DNA of 64,000 nucleotides. Source: Synechococcus sp. GreenBA-s (GTDB lineage: Bacteria; Cyanobacteriota; Cyanobacteriia; PCC-6307; Cyanobiaceae). Below are positions 56,544 to 64,000 of the stretch, piece by piece (the first letter of the stretch is position 1; each line of letters begins with the position of its first letter). Both the position numbers and the translations under genes were made by a program. Under the pieces are notes generated by a model. The model was not told where the DNA came from, searched no databases, and saw only the letters and a program-made list of their open reading frames with translations. The stretch covers positions 1 to 64,000 of the forward strand of contig NZ_JAGQBX010000005.1 in assembly GCF_024345855.1 (NCBI RefSeq), in the 5' to 3' direction.

Positions 56544-57359
56544 TCAGCTCGAAGCCGAGGTGTAGAAGCGCAGGGCAAAGCGCCAGAAGGCCCGGCTGAG
56601 CAGCAGAAATCCCGCCGCCACGCCGAGGCTGGCCAGGGCCCAGGGGCCGCTGACGCGGCCCAGCACCGCCTCGGCCGGCACCGTGGTGAGGAACGCCACC
56701 GGCAGCACCAGCGTGAACAGGGTGCGCAGCCCCGCCGGATAGGCCGTGATCGGGTAGCGCCCCGCCGCCAGGGCGGCCCTCAGCACCTCGGTGGCATTCC
56801 AGGTCTTGACGAACCAGATGCTGGTGGTGGCCAGCAGAAACCAGAGGGCGTAGAGGATCAGCGTGCTGGAGAGCAGCAGCACCGCCACCAGCGCCAGCGT
56901 CGTCGCATCCAGGCGCGTGCCGGCCTTCAGCCCGGCCCCCAGCATCAGCGCCAGTCCCACGGCGATCTCCGGCAGCCCCGCCGGCGACACGGTGCGGGCC
57001 GAGAGCCAGAACTGGCTGTCGATCGGCTTGAGCAGCACGAAATCCAGGGTGCCCTCCTGCACGTGGGTCACGATGCGGCTGAGGTTGGGCCGCAGCAGGG
57101 TGCTGGAGACCCCATCCAGCAGGGTGTAGACCCCCAGCACCACCATGGCCTCCGGCCAGCTCCAGCCCCCCAGGCCCGTGCCGGCGCCACCGCTGGAGTT
57201 GCCGTAGAACAGCGACAGCACGAACAGGCTGCCGGCCAGGTTGCCGACCATGGCCAGCAGCTCGATCAGCAGGTTGAGCTGATACTCCAGCTGGCCGGCC
57301 AGGGCCGTGCCCCAGAACCGGCGCAGCGTGCGGGCATAACGGCGCCAGTCGCTCGCCAT
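56544..57359 (-). CDS. ABC-2-type transporter permease
   Basis: This 271-aa protein has six membrane helices and the ABC-2 permease pattern (YQLNLLIELLAMVGNLAGSLFVLSLFYG, LLRPNLSRIVTHVQEGTLDFVLLKPIDSQFWLSAR). The ATG at 57359 overlaps the stop of the second permease. It is the last gene of a three-gene minus-strand transporter operon. The substrate is unknown; drug or polysaccharide export is possible. Confidence 0.9.
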   Translation of the reverse strand: MASDWRRYARTLRRFWGTALAGQLEYQLNLLIELLAMVGNLAGSLFVLSLFYGNSSGGAGTGLGGWSWPEAMVVLGVYTLLDGVSSTLLRPNLSRIVTHVQEGTLDFVLLKPIDSQFWLSARTVSPAGLPEIAVGLALMLGAGLKAGTRLDATTLALVAVLLLSSTLILYALWFLLATTSIWFVKTWNATEVLRAALAAGRYPITAYPAGLRTLFTLVLPVAFLTTVPAEAVLGRVSGPWALASLGVAAGFLLLSRAFWRFALRFYTSASS

Positions 57360-58201
57360 CAGCCCCCCATCGCCGTGTAGCGACGCACGCCGGCGCGCCA
57401 GGCCAGGGCCGTGAGCGGCAGCAGCAGCGCGATCCAGCCCGCCATCGCCGCAAAGCTGGAGGCGATCGGCACCTCGAGGCCCGCCAGCAGCTGGGCCGGG
57501 AAGCCGATCATGTAGGGGAACGGCGTGAGGAAGGCCACCTGCCGCACCCCCGGCGGGAACGCGGCCAGGGGGGCCACCAGGCCCGAGAGAAACAGGTAGG
57601 GGATGAACAGCAGCCGTTCGAGGGCCTGGGCCCGCTCGCTCCAGAAGCAGAGGATCGCGATCAGGCTCTGCAGCAGGAAGTGGATCGCAAAGGCCATCCA
57701 GATCGCCGGCAGCGCCAGCAGGAGCCGTGCCGGCGAGGGCAGGGCGAAGGCGGCTGGCTGCTGCAGGAAGAACAGGGCCGCGATCACCACCACGAACGGC
57801 AGGCGTGTGGCCTGCTCGGCGAGGTGGGCGGCCACGTAGCGCCACAGGGGCTGGAGCGGCTGCAGTAGGTAGGGGGAGAGGCGTCCCGCCACGCTGTCTT
57901 CCTCAAAGGCCCACACCACCCACACCACGGTGAACTGACGGGCGATGAAGGCCCCCAGGAAGTAGCGGGCCAGCTCGGCCTGGCTGAGGCCCAGCCCCAG
58001 GCCGGCGGCGCCACCGCCCCCCGTCAGGGCCGCGCTCCAGACCCCCAGCATGATGAAGGGCAGCACCCCCGACAGCGCCCACAGGGCGATCTCGGCCCGG
58101 TACTCGAGCATGTAGGCGTATTGCGTCACCAGCAGCACCCGGGCGATGCGCAGGCCGCGAGCCAGTTCGGGGGCCAGGGCCCTGGGCCAGCGCCTGTTCA
58201 C
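57359..58201 (-). CDS. ABC-2-type transporter permease
   Basis: This 280-aa protein has six helices, beginning LRIARVLLVTQYAYMLEYRAEIALWALSGVLPFIML and containing FEEDSVAGRLSPYLLQPLQPLWRYVAAHLAEQATRLPF, a typical DUF990-like/ABC-2 permease pattern. It overlaps the ATPase stop by 4 bases and the next permease start by one base, so all three are co-translated. It pairs with the other permease to form the membrane part of the exporter. Confidence 0.9.
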   Translation of the reverse strand: MNRRWPRALAPELARGLRIARVLLVTQYAYMLEYRAEIALWALSGVLPFIMLGVWSAALTGGGGAAGLGLGLSQAELARYFLGAFIARQFTVVWVVWAFEEDSVAGRLSPYLLQPLQPLWRYVAAHLAEQATRLPFVVVIAALFFLQQPAAFALPSPARLLLALPAIWMAFAIHFLLQSLIAILCFWSERAQALERLLFIPYLFLSGLVAPLAAFPPGVRQVAFLTPFPYMIGFPAQLLAGLEVPIASSFAAMAGWIALLLPLTALAWRAGVRRYTAMGG

Positions 58202-59199
58202 GCCACCACCCCCTTGCGGAACAGCCGGCCGATCAGCTCCTCGATCGGCGGATCGCTCACCTCCAGGTCCAGCACGGGCAGCTCATTGAGCAGGCGGGCC
58301 ACGGCCTCGGTGAGCTGTTGCCGCGGAATCAGCAACCGCACCGCGGCGCCGTCCAGGCTCTCCAGCTCGCCATAGGGGTGGAACGTCTCGGCGGGCAGGG
58401 GCTGGGCCAGCTCCAGCCGCACCTGGCGCCAGGGGGCCAGCCGCTCGCTCAGCCGGGCCAGCCGTCCGTCGTAGAAGAGCCGGCCCCCGTGGATCAGCAG
58501 CACCCGCGGGCACAGGGCCGTGATGTCGGCCATGTAGTGGCTGGTGAGCAGCACGGTGGCGCCGGTGCGGCGGTTGTAGTCGACCAGGAACTGGCGCACC
58601 CGGGCCTGGGCGTTCACATCCAGCCCCAGGCTGGGTTCGTCGAGGAACAGCACCGCCGGCCGGTGCAGCAGGGCCGCCATCAGCTCGGCCTTCATCCGCT
58701 GGCCCAGCGACAGCTTGCGCACCGGCCGGGTCAGCTCCTCACCCAGCTCCAGCATCTCGGCCAGTTCGTCGATCCGGCGTTTGGCCTCGCTGTCGTCGAG
58801 GCCGTAGACGGCGGCGTTGACCCGCAGCGAGTCGAGGGGCGGCAGATCCCAGATCAGCTGCTGCTTCTGGCCCATCACCAGGGTGATCGCCGTGAGGAAG
58901 CCGCGCTGGCGCCGATGGGGCGTGTAGCCCGCCACCGTGGCCGATCCGGCCGTGGGGTGGATCAGGCCGGTGAGCATCTTGAGGGTGGTGGTCTTGCCGG
59001 CGCCATTAGGCCCGAGGAAGCCCACGATCTCGCCGGGCTGGATCGTGAAGCTCACGTCGGTCACCGCGGGCACATCGCGGTGGCGGCGCCGCAGGAAATG
59101 GCGCAGGGTGCCGCCCAGGCCCGGCTGCTTGTCGGCCACCCGGTAGGTCTTGCCGAGGCCGCGGGCGACCACGATCGGCTCCAAGGGGGTCTGGGGCAC
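58198..59199 (-). CDS. ABC transporter ATP-binding protein
   Basis: This ~333-aa protein has Walker A (FLGPNGAGKTTTLKML), the Q-loop (VMGQKQQLIWDLPP), the signature LSLGQRMKAELMAALLH, Walker B (VLFLDEPSLGLD) and the H-loop (LTSHYMADI). The N-terminal start is uncertain: a GTG at 59199 is taken, with the conserved part beginning IVVARGLGKTYRV. The C-terminal 80 residues form a small domain typical of the NatA/CcmA-like exporters that pair with ABC-2 permeases. Confidence 0.93.
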   Translation of the reverse strand: MPQTPLEPIVVARGLGKTYRVADKQPGLGGTLRHFLRRRHRDVPAVTDVSFTIQPGEIVGFLGPNGAGKTTTLKMLTGLIHPTAGSATVAGYTPHRRQRGFLTAITLVMGQKQQLIWDLPPLDSLRVNAAVYGLDDSEAKRRIDELAEMLELGEELTRPVRKLSLGQRMKAELMAALLHRPAVLFLDEPSLGLDVNAQARVRQFLVDYNRRTGATVLLTSHYMADITALCPRVLLIHGGRLFYDGRLARLSERLAPWRQVRLELAQPLPAETFHPYGELESLDGAAVRLLIPRQQLTEAVARLLNELPVLDLEVSDPPIEELIGRLFRKGVVA

Positions 59200-59363
59200 G
59201 GGCGGCGCGGCGCTGACGGCACGGGTCCAGCATCCCCCGCCAGCGGGGCGAGCGCGCCGGCGCTGAGGGGCCCCAGTGCCGCGGATCGGGATCGTGCCCC
59301 GCAACGCGGGATTGACGACCCGGAAACCGACCTAGCGTCCAAGCAGAGCCCAAACCCGAGCCC

Positions 59364-59600
59364 ATGGAGATCAACCACCCCAGTGCCCGGCCCCTGACGC
59401 CAGAGGAGCAGGTGGTGTTTGAGGAGTTCCGCCAGTGGCTGCACCAGAAGGCCCTGGCCGGTGGCCTCTACAACGACGACATCCAGCGGCTGGTGGCCGG
59501 CATCCGCGCCCATCCCGACGCCAGCGAGGCGATCGTGGACGCCGTGGCGGAGGAGGTGCGCAGCCTCGGCCAGCCCCTGGTGGATCTCCGCTGGGACTGA
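59364..59600 (+). CDS. Small conserved hypothetical protein, 78 aa
   Basis: The sequence MEINHPSARPLTPEEQVVFEEF and WLHQKALAGGLYNDDIQRLVAGIRAHPDASEAIVDAVAEEVRSLG predicts a three-helix soluble protein. No family recognised. The clear ATG and normal codon use support it as real. It is divergent from the ABC transporter operon. Confidence 0.65.
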   Translation: MEINHPSARPLTPEEQVVFEEFRQWLHQKALAGGLYNDDIQRLVAGIRAHPDASEAIVDAVAEEVRSLGQPLVDLRWD

Positions 59601-59621
59601 GCGGCGCCGGCCGGCCCGGCC

Positions 59622-59822
59622 TCAGGGGCCCTGGAAGAAGCCCCGACTGTTGAGCCACGCCAGCACCAGGGCCCCGGGCAGGAACACCGCCGCCAGGATC
59701 TGCAAACGCAGCCGCAGACCCGAGTCCGGATCGGCGCCGCCCGCCGCAGCGGACCCGCTGGCGGGACCAGGCCCGGCGGGCGACCGATGCCGAACCTTCT
59801 TGCGGCGGGCCTTGGCGGCCAT
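59622..59822 (-). CDS. Small membrane protein, 66 aa
   Basis: It has a basic, Ala/Gly-rich N-terminus (MAAKARRKKVRHRSP) and one membrane helix near the end (LQILAAVFLPGALVLAWLNSRGF). It converges on the 78-aa gene with 21 bp between the stops. No family is recognised. The ATG at 59822 is clean. Confidence 0.55.
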   Translation of the reverse strand: MAAKARRKKVRHRSPAGPGPASGSAAAGGADPDSGLRLRLQILAAVFLPGALVLAWLNSRGFFQGP

Positions 59823-59919
59823 GGGCGGAGGGCGATGGGGGACGGTCGTCCAGTGTCCTCCGCCGCGCGCCATCCTGGGTCGAAGCCCGCGGCCCAGGGG
59901 CCGCCCTGCCACCGCCGCC

Positions 59920-60144
59920 ATGACCGGAAACCTCGCCGCCATCGGCTTCATGGTCAGCTGGGTGCTGGGCTGGGGGATCGGTGGCTCCCTGATCGATGCG
60001 GGCCTGATCCAGGCCGGCGTGTACAGCCTGGAAACGGGCCAGCTGGGCACGGCCACCACCTTCGCCGCCTGGACCCTGGCCTGGGGCGGCTTCGGCTGGT
60101 GGCTGTACGGCCGCTTCACCCGCCCCACCCCGCCGGGCGCCTGA
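59920..60144 (+). CDS. Small membrane protein, 74 aa
   Basis: Two helices are predicted: NLAAIGFMVSWVLGWGIGGSLIDAGL (4-29) and TTFAAWTLAWGGFGWWLYGRF (46-66). The pattern of Gly and Trp residues is conserved-looking, but no family is recognised. It is divergent from the 66-aa gene and lies 35 bp before the kinase-like gene on the same strand. Confidence 0.6.
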   Translation: MTGNLAAIGFMVSWVLGWGIGGSLIDAGLIQAGVYSLETGQLGTATTFAAWTLAWGGFGWWLYGRFTRPTPPGA

Positions 60145-60179
60145 ACCGCTGCCAACATGCAGGCCCCCGCCGCAGCCCC

Positions 60180-61385
60180 GTGAGCGCGTCCGCTGCCCCC
60201 ACCGCTCCAGAGGCCGCCGGCGCCGCGGCCCGCGACCTGGTGGCCATCGCCGAGGGATTCGCCCTGCCGGCCCCGGTGGCCGCGGTGGAGCCCCTCGGCC
60301 AGGGCAACGTCAACGACACCTACCTGGTGAGCCTGCGGGGCGAGGGCCAGCCCCGCTTCGTGCTGCAGCGCCTGAACACGCGGGTGTTCCGCCGGCCCGA
60401 GCTGGTGATGGGCAACATCAGCGCCGTGTGCCGGCACGTGGGGCAGCGCCTGGACCAAGAGCCAGCTCAGCCCGGCCGGCTCGCCTGGCAGGTGCCCCAG
60501 GTGGTACCGGCCCGGGGCAGCTCCACGCCCTGGCTGGTGCGGGGCGAGGCGTTCTGGCGCACCCTCAGCTTCATCGAGGACAGCTGCAGCCACGAGACGA
60601 TCACGGATCTGGAGCACGCCCGCGAGATCGGCTACGGCCTAGGCCGCTTCCACAGCCTGATCAGCGACCTGCCCGCCGCCGAGCTGGCCGACACCCTGGA
60701 GGGCTTTCACATCACCCCCGCCTATCTGGCCGACTACGAACGGGTGCTGGCGAAGAGCACGGCGGGGCGCAGCGCCGAGGCGGAGCAGTGCATCGCCTTC
60801 GTGGAGCAGCGCCAGGGCCTGGCCCCGGTGCTGGAGCAGGCCCGCGCCGCCGGACGGCTGCAGCTGCGGCCGATCCACGGCGACCCCAAGATCAACAACC
60901 TGCTGATGGCCAGCGGGGCGGGCCGTGGCGTCGCAGCGGGCAGTGGCAATCGTGCGGGCAGCGGCCAGGCCATCGCCCTGGTGGATCTCGACACGGTCAA
61001 GCCCGGCCTGGTGCATTACGACATCGGCGACTGCCTGCGCTCGGCCTGCAACCGCCTCGGCGAGGAGACCCGCGACTGGCAGGCGGTGACGTTCGACCTG
61101 GAGCTGGCCGAGGCCCTGCTGGAGGGCTACCTCGGCCAGGCCCGGGCCTTCCTCACCCCCGACGACTTCGCCCACATCGCCGATGCGATCCGCCTGATCC
61201 CCTTTGAGCTGGGCCTGCGCTTCCTCACCGACCACCTGGCGGGCGACGTGTACTTCAAGGTGAGCCATCCGGGCCACAACCTGGAGCGGGCCCTGGTGCA
61301 GTTCCAGCTGACCCGCAGCATCGAAGCCCAGCTGCCGGCCATCCAGGCGATCGTGGAGCGGCTCCAGGCCGAGGTGGCGCCATGA
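60180..61385 (+). CDS. Aminoglycoside-phosphotransferase-like sugar kinase
   Basis: This 401-aa protein has the APH-like kinase fold. The N-lobe has EPLGQGNVNDTYLVSL and FVLQRLNTRVFRRPELVMGNI; the catalytic loop is LRPIHGDPKINNLLM, and the metal-binding Asp is in IALVDLDTVKPGLVHYDIGDCLRS. Relatives are annotated as mucin desulfatase or N-acetylhexosamine 1-kinase. It starts at GTG 60180. It overlaps the DOMON-like gene by 4 bases. Confidence 0.85.
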   Translation: MSASAAPTAPEAAGAAARDLVAIAEGFALPAPVAAVEPLGQGNVNDTYLVSLRGEGQPRFVLQRLNTRVFRRPELVMGNISAVCRHVGQRLDQEPAQPGRLAWQVPQVVPARGSSTPWLVRGEAFWRTLSFIEDSCSHETITDLEHAREIGYGLGRFHSLISDLPAAELADTLEGFHITPAYLADYERVLAKSTAGRSAEAEQCIAFVEQRQGLAPVLEQARAAGRLQLRPIHGDPKINNLLMASGAGRGVAAGSGNRAGSGQAIALVDLDTVKPGLVHYDIGDCLRSACNRLGEETRDWQAVTFDLELAEALLEGYLGQARAFLTPDDFAHIADAIRLIPFELGLRFLTDHLAGDVYFKVSHPGHNLERALVQFQLTRSIEAQLPAIQAIVERLQAEVAP

Positions 61386-61957
61386 CGGAGACCCCCCGGA
61401 CTCCCCAGGCCTTCCGCCTGGTGCCCTTCGATCCCGCCGCCGCCCCGGCCGGGGTGCAACTGGAGGGCGACCTGCAGCGAACCGACGGCCGGCTACAGCT
61501 CCGCTACCAGCTGGCGGATCCCAGCGGCGCCATCCGCATCCCGCCGGCGACCCCCGTCCCCGCCCGCCGCGACGGGCTCTGGAACCGCACCTGCCTGGAG
61601 CTGTTTCTGGCGGTGCCCGGCGCAGCGCCCTACTGGGAGTTCAACCTCTCCCCATCCGGCGACTGGAACGTCTACCGGCTCAGCGGCTACCGCCAGGGGC
61701 TGGCGCCGGAGCCGGCCGTCGTGGCCCTGCCCTTTGCCGTGGCACGCCGCGGCGACGGGCTGGAGCTGGAGCTGACGGTCCAGCTGGCGCCGCTGGTGGC
61801 GGCCGATCAGCCGCTGCAGGTGGCCGTCACGGCGGTGCTGGAGCAGCACGCCCCGGCCGGCGACAGCGGCGAGGGGCCGCTCTCCTTCTGGGCCCTGGGC
61901 CATCCGGGCCCCGAGGCGGACTTCCACGGGCGGGCCGGCTTCCTGCTGCGGATCTGA
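61382..61957 (+). CDS. DOMON-like domain protein
   Basis: This 191-aa protein shows the cyanobacterial DOMON-like pattern: FRLVPFDPAAAPAGVQLEGDLQR, the strand LQLRYQLADPSGAIRIP, RRDGLWNRTCLELFLAVPGAAPYWEFNLSPSGDWNVYRLSGYR, and a C-terminal FWALGHPGPEADFHGR. DOMON folds bind heme or sugars. It is coupled to the kinase-like gene (ATGA overlap), which suggests a joint role with sugar derivatives. Confidence 0.85.
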   Translation: MTETPRTPQAFRLVPFDPAAAPAGVQLEGDLQRTDGRLQLRYQLADPSGAIRIPPATPVPARRDGLWNRTCLELFLAVPGAAPYWEFNLSPSGDWNVYRLSGYRQGLAPEPAVVALPFAVARRGDGLELELTVQLAPLVAADQPLQVAVTAVLEQHAPAGDSGEGPLSFWALGHPGPEADFHGRAGFLLRI

Positions 61958-61999
61958 GCCCCACCCCGTACGCTGCCCCCCGACGCAAGCGGCAGCCCT

Positions 62000-62677
62000 G
62001 TGGCGAACGACGAATCCAGCAGAGCAGAGGAACTGAAGGGTCTGGGCTGGTCCGCCGAGGACGTGCGCCGCTACGAGGAGCTCTGGGAGTACCGCCAACG
62101 CTGGGGCGCCATCAACCTGGAGCGGGAGGACCGGCTGTTCCTGCGCAAGGCTGAAGCCGCCCTGCCCAAGCGCCTCAGCGGCAAGGCCGCCGCCCGCAAG
62201 AGCACCCAGGACAAGTCGTACTACCGCTGGCTGCAGCTGTTCCTCGACGCCATGGTCGCCGGGCCCGAGGCGGAGCTGGCGGACGGTGAGATCGGCGCCT
62301 GGCGGATGCTGCTGGAGGAGGAGCTGCGCGCCCTCGACTACTACGAGCCGGTGCTGGGCCTGCCCGACACCCTCAAGGCCAAGACCTTCAGCCCCACCCG
62401 CGAGGCCTGGATCCAGGAGGCCGCCGCCCAGGGCCGCGCGCTCGCCTTCGACTTCGCCGCCGTGCTGGAGCAGCACAAGGCCATGCAGACGAGCAACTGG
62501 AAGCCCCTGCGCGAGTCGGCCCCGGAGGACACCAGCTATCCGGTGCTGGAGGGCGCCGCGGCCGAGGCCTTCCGCGCCAAGGTGCGCCAGGCGGTGCTGG
62601 AGCTCACCCGCAGCACCTTCCCCTCCCTGGCGGAGACGGACAAGCCCGCCCCCGCCGACGACTGGCAGCGGGGCTGA
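62000..62677 (+). CDS. Conserved hypothetical protein, 225 aa
   Basis: It starts at GTG 62000. The sequence is helical and polar: LKGLGWSAEDVRRYEELWEYRQRWGAINLEREDRLFLRKAEAALPKR, KSYYRWLQLFLDAMVAG and KTFSPTREAWIQEAAAQGRALAFDFAAVLEQHKAMQTSNWKPLRES. No domain is recognised, and there is no membrane segment. It is likely a cyanobacterial conserved protein. It lies in tandem after the kinase and DOMON genes. Confidence 0.7.
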   Translation: MANDESSRAEELKGLGWSAEDVRRYEELWEYRQRWGAINLEREDRLFLRKAEAALPKRLSGKAAARKSTQDKSYYRWLQLFLDAMVAGPEAELADGEIGAWRMLLEEELRALDYYEPVLGLPDTLKAKTFSPTREAWIQEAAAQGRALAFDFAAVLEQHKAMQTSNWKPLRESAPEDTSYPVLEGAAAEAFRAKVRQAVLELTRSTFPSLAETDKPAPADDWQRG

Positions 62678-62699
62678 GGCGCCGCCTTCAGGCCGCCCG

Positions 62700-63113
62700 C
62701 TAGCCCGCCAGCAGCAGGTCGCGGGCGGCGTTGATGGCCTGCATGGTGCCGTGGTGGCCGCCGCGGTCGGGGTGGTGCTCGGCCGCCGCCTGCTTCCAGG
62801 CCCTGTTCACCGCCAGCGGGCTGAGCCGGCCCGCCAGGGCTAGGCCGAGCCGATGGCGGGCCTGGATCGCCTCCAGGTCGGGGCTGCGGCCCAGGGGCCC
62901 GCGATCGGCGGCCGTCAGGCCCGTGCCGCGGCGCTTGCGGCCCTTGCCGGAGCCCTTGCCGGTGGCCTTGCCGGAGGCCTTGCCAAAACCGCGGCTGGCG
63001 GGTTCGGCAGCCTCCGGCTGACGGCGGGAGTCTGCGGCAGCCGGCGGCGCCACCAGGCCCGCCACCCGCTCGGCGGCCAGGTCAACGGGGCGGTGCTGGA
63101 GGGTCTGGGGCAT
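62700..63113 (-). CDS. Short DnaJ-domain-like protein
   Basis: In this 137-aa protein, the C-terminal half (~80-137) contains a partial J domain with NRAWKQAAAEHHPDRGGHHGTMQAINAARDLLL, including the HPD motif. The N-terminal half has a basic Gly/Lys repeat (GKASGKATGKGSGKGRKRRG). Only the C-terminal two helices of a J domain are obvious. It could stimulate DnaK ATPase activity; the client is unknown. Confidence 0.8.
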   Translation of the reverse strand: MPQTLQHRPVDLAAERVAGLVAPPAAADSRRQPEAAEPASRGFGKASGKATGKGSGKGRKRRGTGLTAADRGPLGRSPDLEAIQARHRLGLALAGRLSPLAVNRAWKQAAAEHHPDRGGHHGTMQAINAARDLLLAG

Positions 63114-63209
63114 CAGAGCGGGGCCGCGGTCATCTCCCCAGCCTCTCCCATGGCCGAGCGGGGCGATCACGATGGAGGGGCCTGCCTGCGGCCCTGAGCC
63201 CCTGCGCCG

Positions 63210-63644
63210 ATGCCCAACCTCTGGTCCAGCTGGCCGATCTGGGCCGTGCTGGCAGCCCTGTTCGCGGCCGTCACCGCCCTGCTGGCCAAGCTGGGGGTGG
63301 AGGGCATCCCCAGCAACCTGGCCACCCTGCTGCGCACCGTGGTGGTGCTGGCGCTGCTGGCCGGCGTCGTGGCGGTGCGGGGCGAATGGCAGCCCCTGGC
63401 GGCGTTGCCGCGGCGCAGCCTGGTGTTTCTGCTGCTCTCGGGCCTGGCCACCGGCGTCTCGTGGCTCTGCTACTTCCGGGCCCTGGCCGTGGGCCCCGTG
63501 TCGCGGGTGGCCCCGATCGACAAGATCAGCGTGGTGATCGTGGCGGTGCTGGGGGTGCTGCTGCTGGGCGAATCCCTGGATCCCCGCCACTGGCTGGGGG
63601 TGGGATTGATGGCGGTGGGGGCAGTACTGCTGGCGCTGCCGTGA
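63210..63644 (+). CDS. EamA-family half transporter
   Basis: This 144-aa protein has about five membrane helices and one EamA repeat: PIWAVLAALFAAVTALLAKLGVEGIPSNLATLLRT, then LVFLLLSGLATGVSWLCYFRALAVGPVSRVAPIDKISVVIVAVLGVLLLGE. It is half the usual ten-helix drug/metabolite transporter and probably works as a dimer. The substrate is unknown. Confidence 0.9.
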   Translation: MPNLWSSWPIWAVLAALFAAVTALLAKLGVEGIPSNLATLLRTVVVLALLAGVVAVRGEWQPLAALPRRSLVFLLLSGLATGVSWLCYFRALAVGPVSRVAPIDKISVVIVAVLGVLLLGESLDPRHWLGVGLMAVGAVLLALP

Positions 63645-63824
63645 GGCCCAGCAGCGGCCATCCCCATCCCCGGCGATAGCCCAGGGGGGGTGGCCCTGAA
63701 CTAGAGCAGCCCGGGAATCAGGGCAACGGGCTGCAGCCCATGGATGGCGCTTTCAGCGCACCAGCTCCTCAGCAATTGAGGGCGGTTCGATAGGCTCTGC
63801 CGGTCAGTCATTCCACTGCGATCC

Positions 63825-64000
63825 ATGCTCACAGGCTCCGATCTGCTCGCCAAGGTGAAGGATTTAGGCGATGCCAGCAAAAGCGAGCTCGTGCGCAGCT
63901 GCGGCTACGTGTCCACCAAGAAAGACGGCAGCGAGCGGCTGAACTTCACGGCCTTCTATGAGGCTCTGCTGGAGGCCAAGGGCCTCAGCCTCGGGGGCGA
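63825..64000 (+). CDS. cyAbrB-family transcriptional regulator (partial)
   Basis: The first 58 residues read MLTGSDLLAKVKDLGDASKSELVRSCGY and VSTKKDGSERLNFTAFYEALLEAKGLSL. This is the N-terminal part of cyanobacterial AbrB-like regulators, which control carbon/nitrogen balance genes. The gene runs off the right edge. The 180-bp gap before it probably holds the promoter; I see no clear operator. Confidence 0.92.
   Translation, partial: MLTGSDLLAKVKDLGDASKSELVRSCGYVSTKKDGSERLNFTAFYEALLEAKGLSLGG

Overview
The window is about 64 kb of very GC-rich chromosomal DNA from a unicellular cyanobacterium, most likely of the Cyanobium / high-GC Synechococcus group. Evidence: two high-light-inducible proteins, a photosystem II D1 fragment, an AcsF-type chlorophyll cyclase, a CGLD27-like protein, several cyanobacteria-restricted domain families (DUF2811, DUF3318, DUF3386), an Rbp-type RNA-binding protein and a cyAbrB regulator. 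Genes are dense, both strands are used, and many neighbours overlap by 1-4 bases.

Region 0-8 kb looks like a low-oxygen island. A minus-strand operon with 4-base overlaps encodes a hemerythrin, an AcsF paralogue, a fatty-acid desaturase and an aldehyde-deformylating-oxygenase-like protein. All four are predicted di-iron, O2-handling proteins. A cysteine-free ArsR regulator is divergent. About 2 kb away lies a truncated psbA carrying the Ala80 (and Thr79) signature of the low-oxygen D1' form, and its upstream DNA shares a gapped ~24-base element with the operon promoter. A methyltransferase and a truncated DsbD-like fragment follow, suggesting a rearrangement scar.

Region 7.7-13 kb is a sulfur/persulfide detoxification cluster: an ArsR regulator divergent from persulfide dioxygenase-rhodanese, membrane rhodanese, TauE exporter and a small ORF, followed by a DUF302 protein and glutathione reductase.

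Region 13.5-18.6 kb is the most unusual part. A histidine-decarboxylase-family enzyme, a Cache-domain receptor with a degenerate kinase-like module, an MFS transporter and a prokaryotic pentameric ligand-gated ion channel lie in tandem on one strand. This suggests amine production, export and sensing in one locus.

The rest (18.7-64 kb) is mostly housekeeping and conserved cyanobacterial genes: carB, rsfS, asparaginase, transaldolase, initiator tRNA, GMC oxidoreductase, CbiX chelatase, a protein acetyltransferase facing a deacetylase, MscS, a cellulose-synthase-like glycosyltransferase and a three-gene ABC-2 transporter. Three large c-di-GMP (GGDEF/EAL) proteins are also present, one fused to CheB and CheR. 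Broken genes include psbA', the DsbD-like fragment, a dienelactone hydrolase remnant and a one-base N-terminal frameshift in the acetyltransferase.
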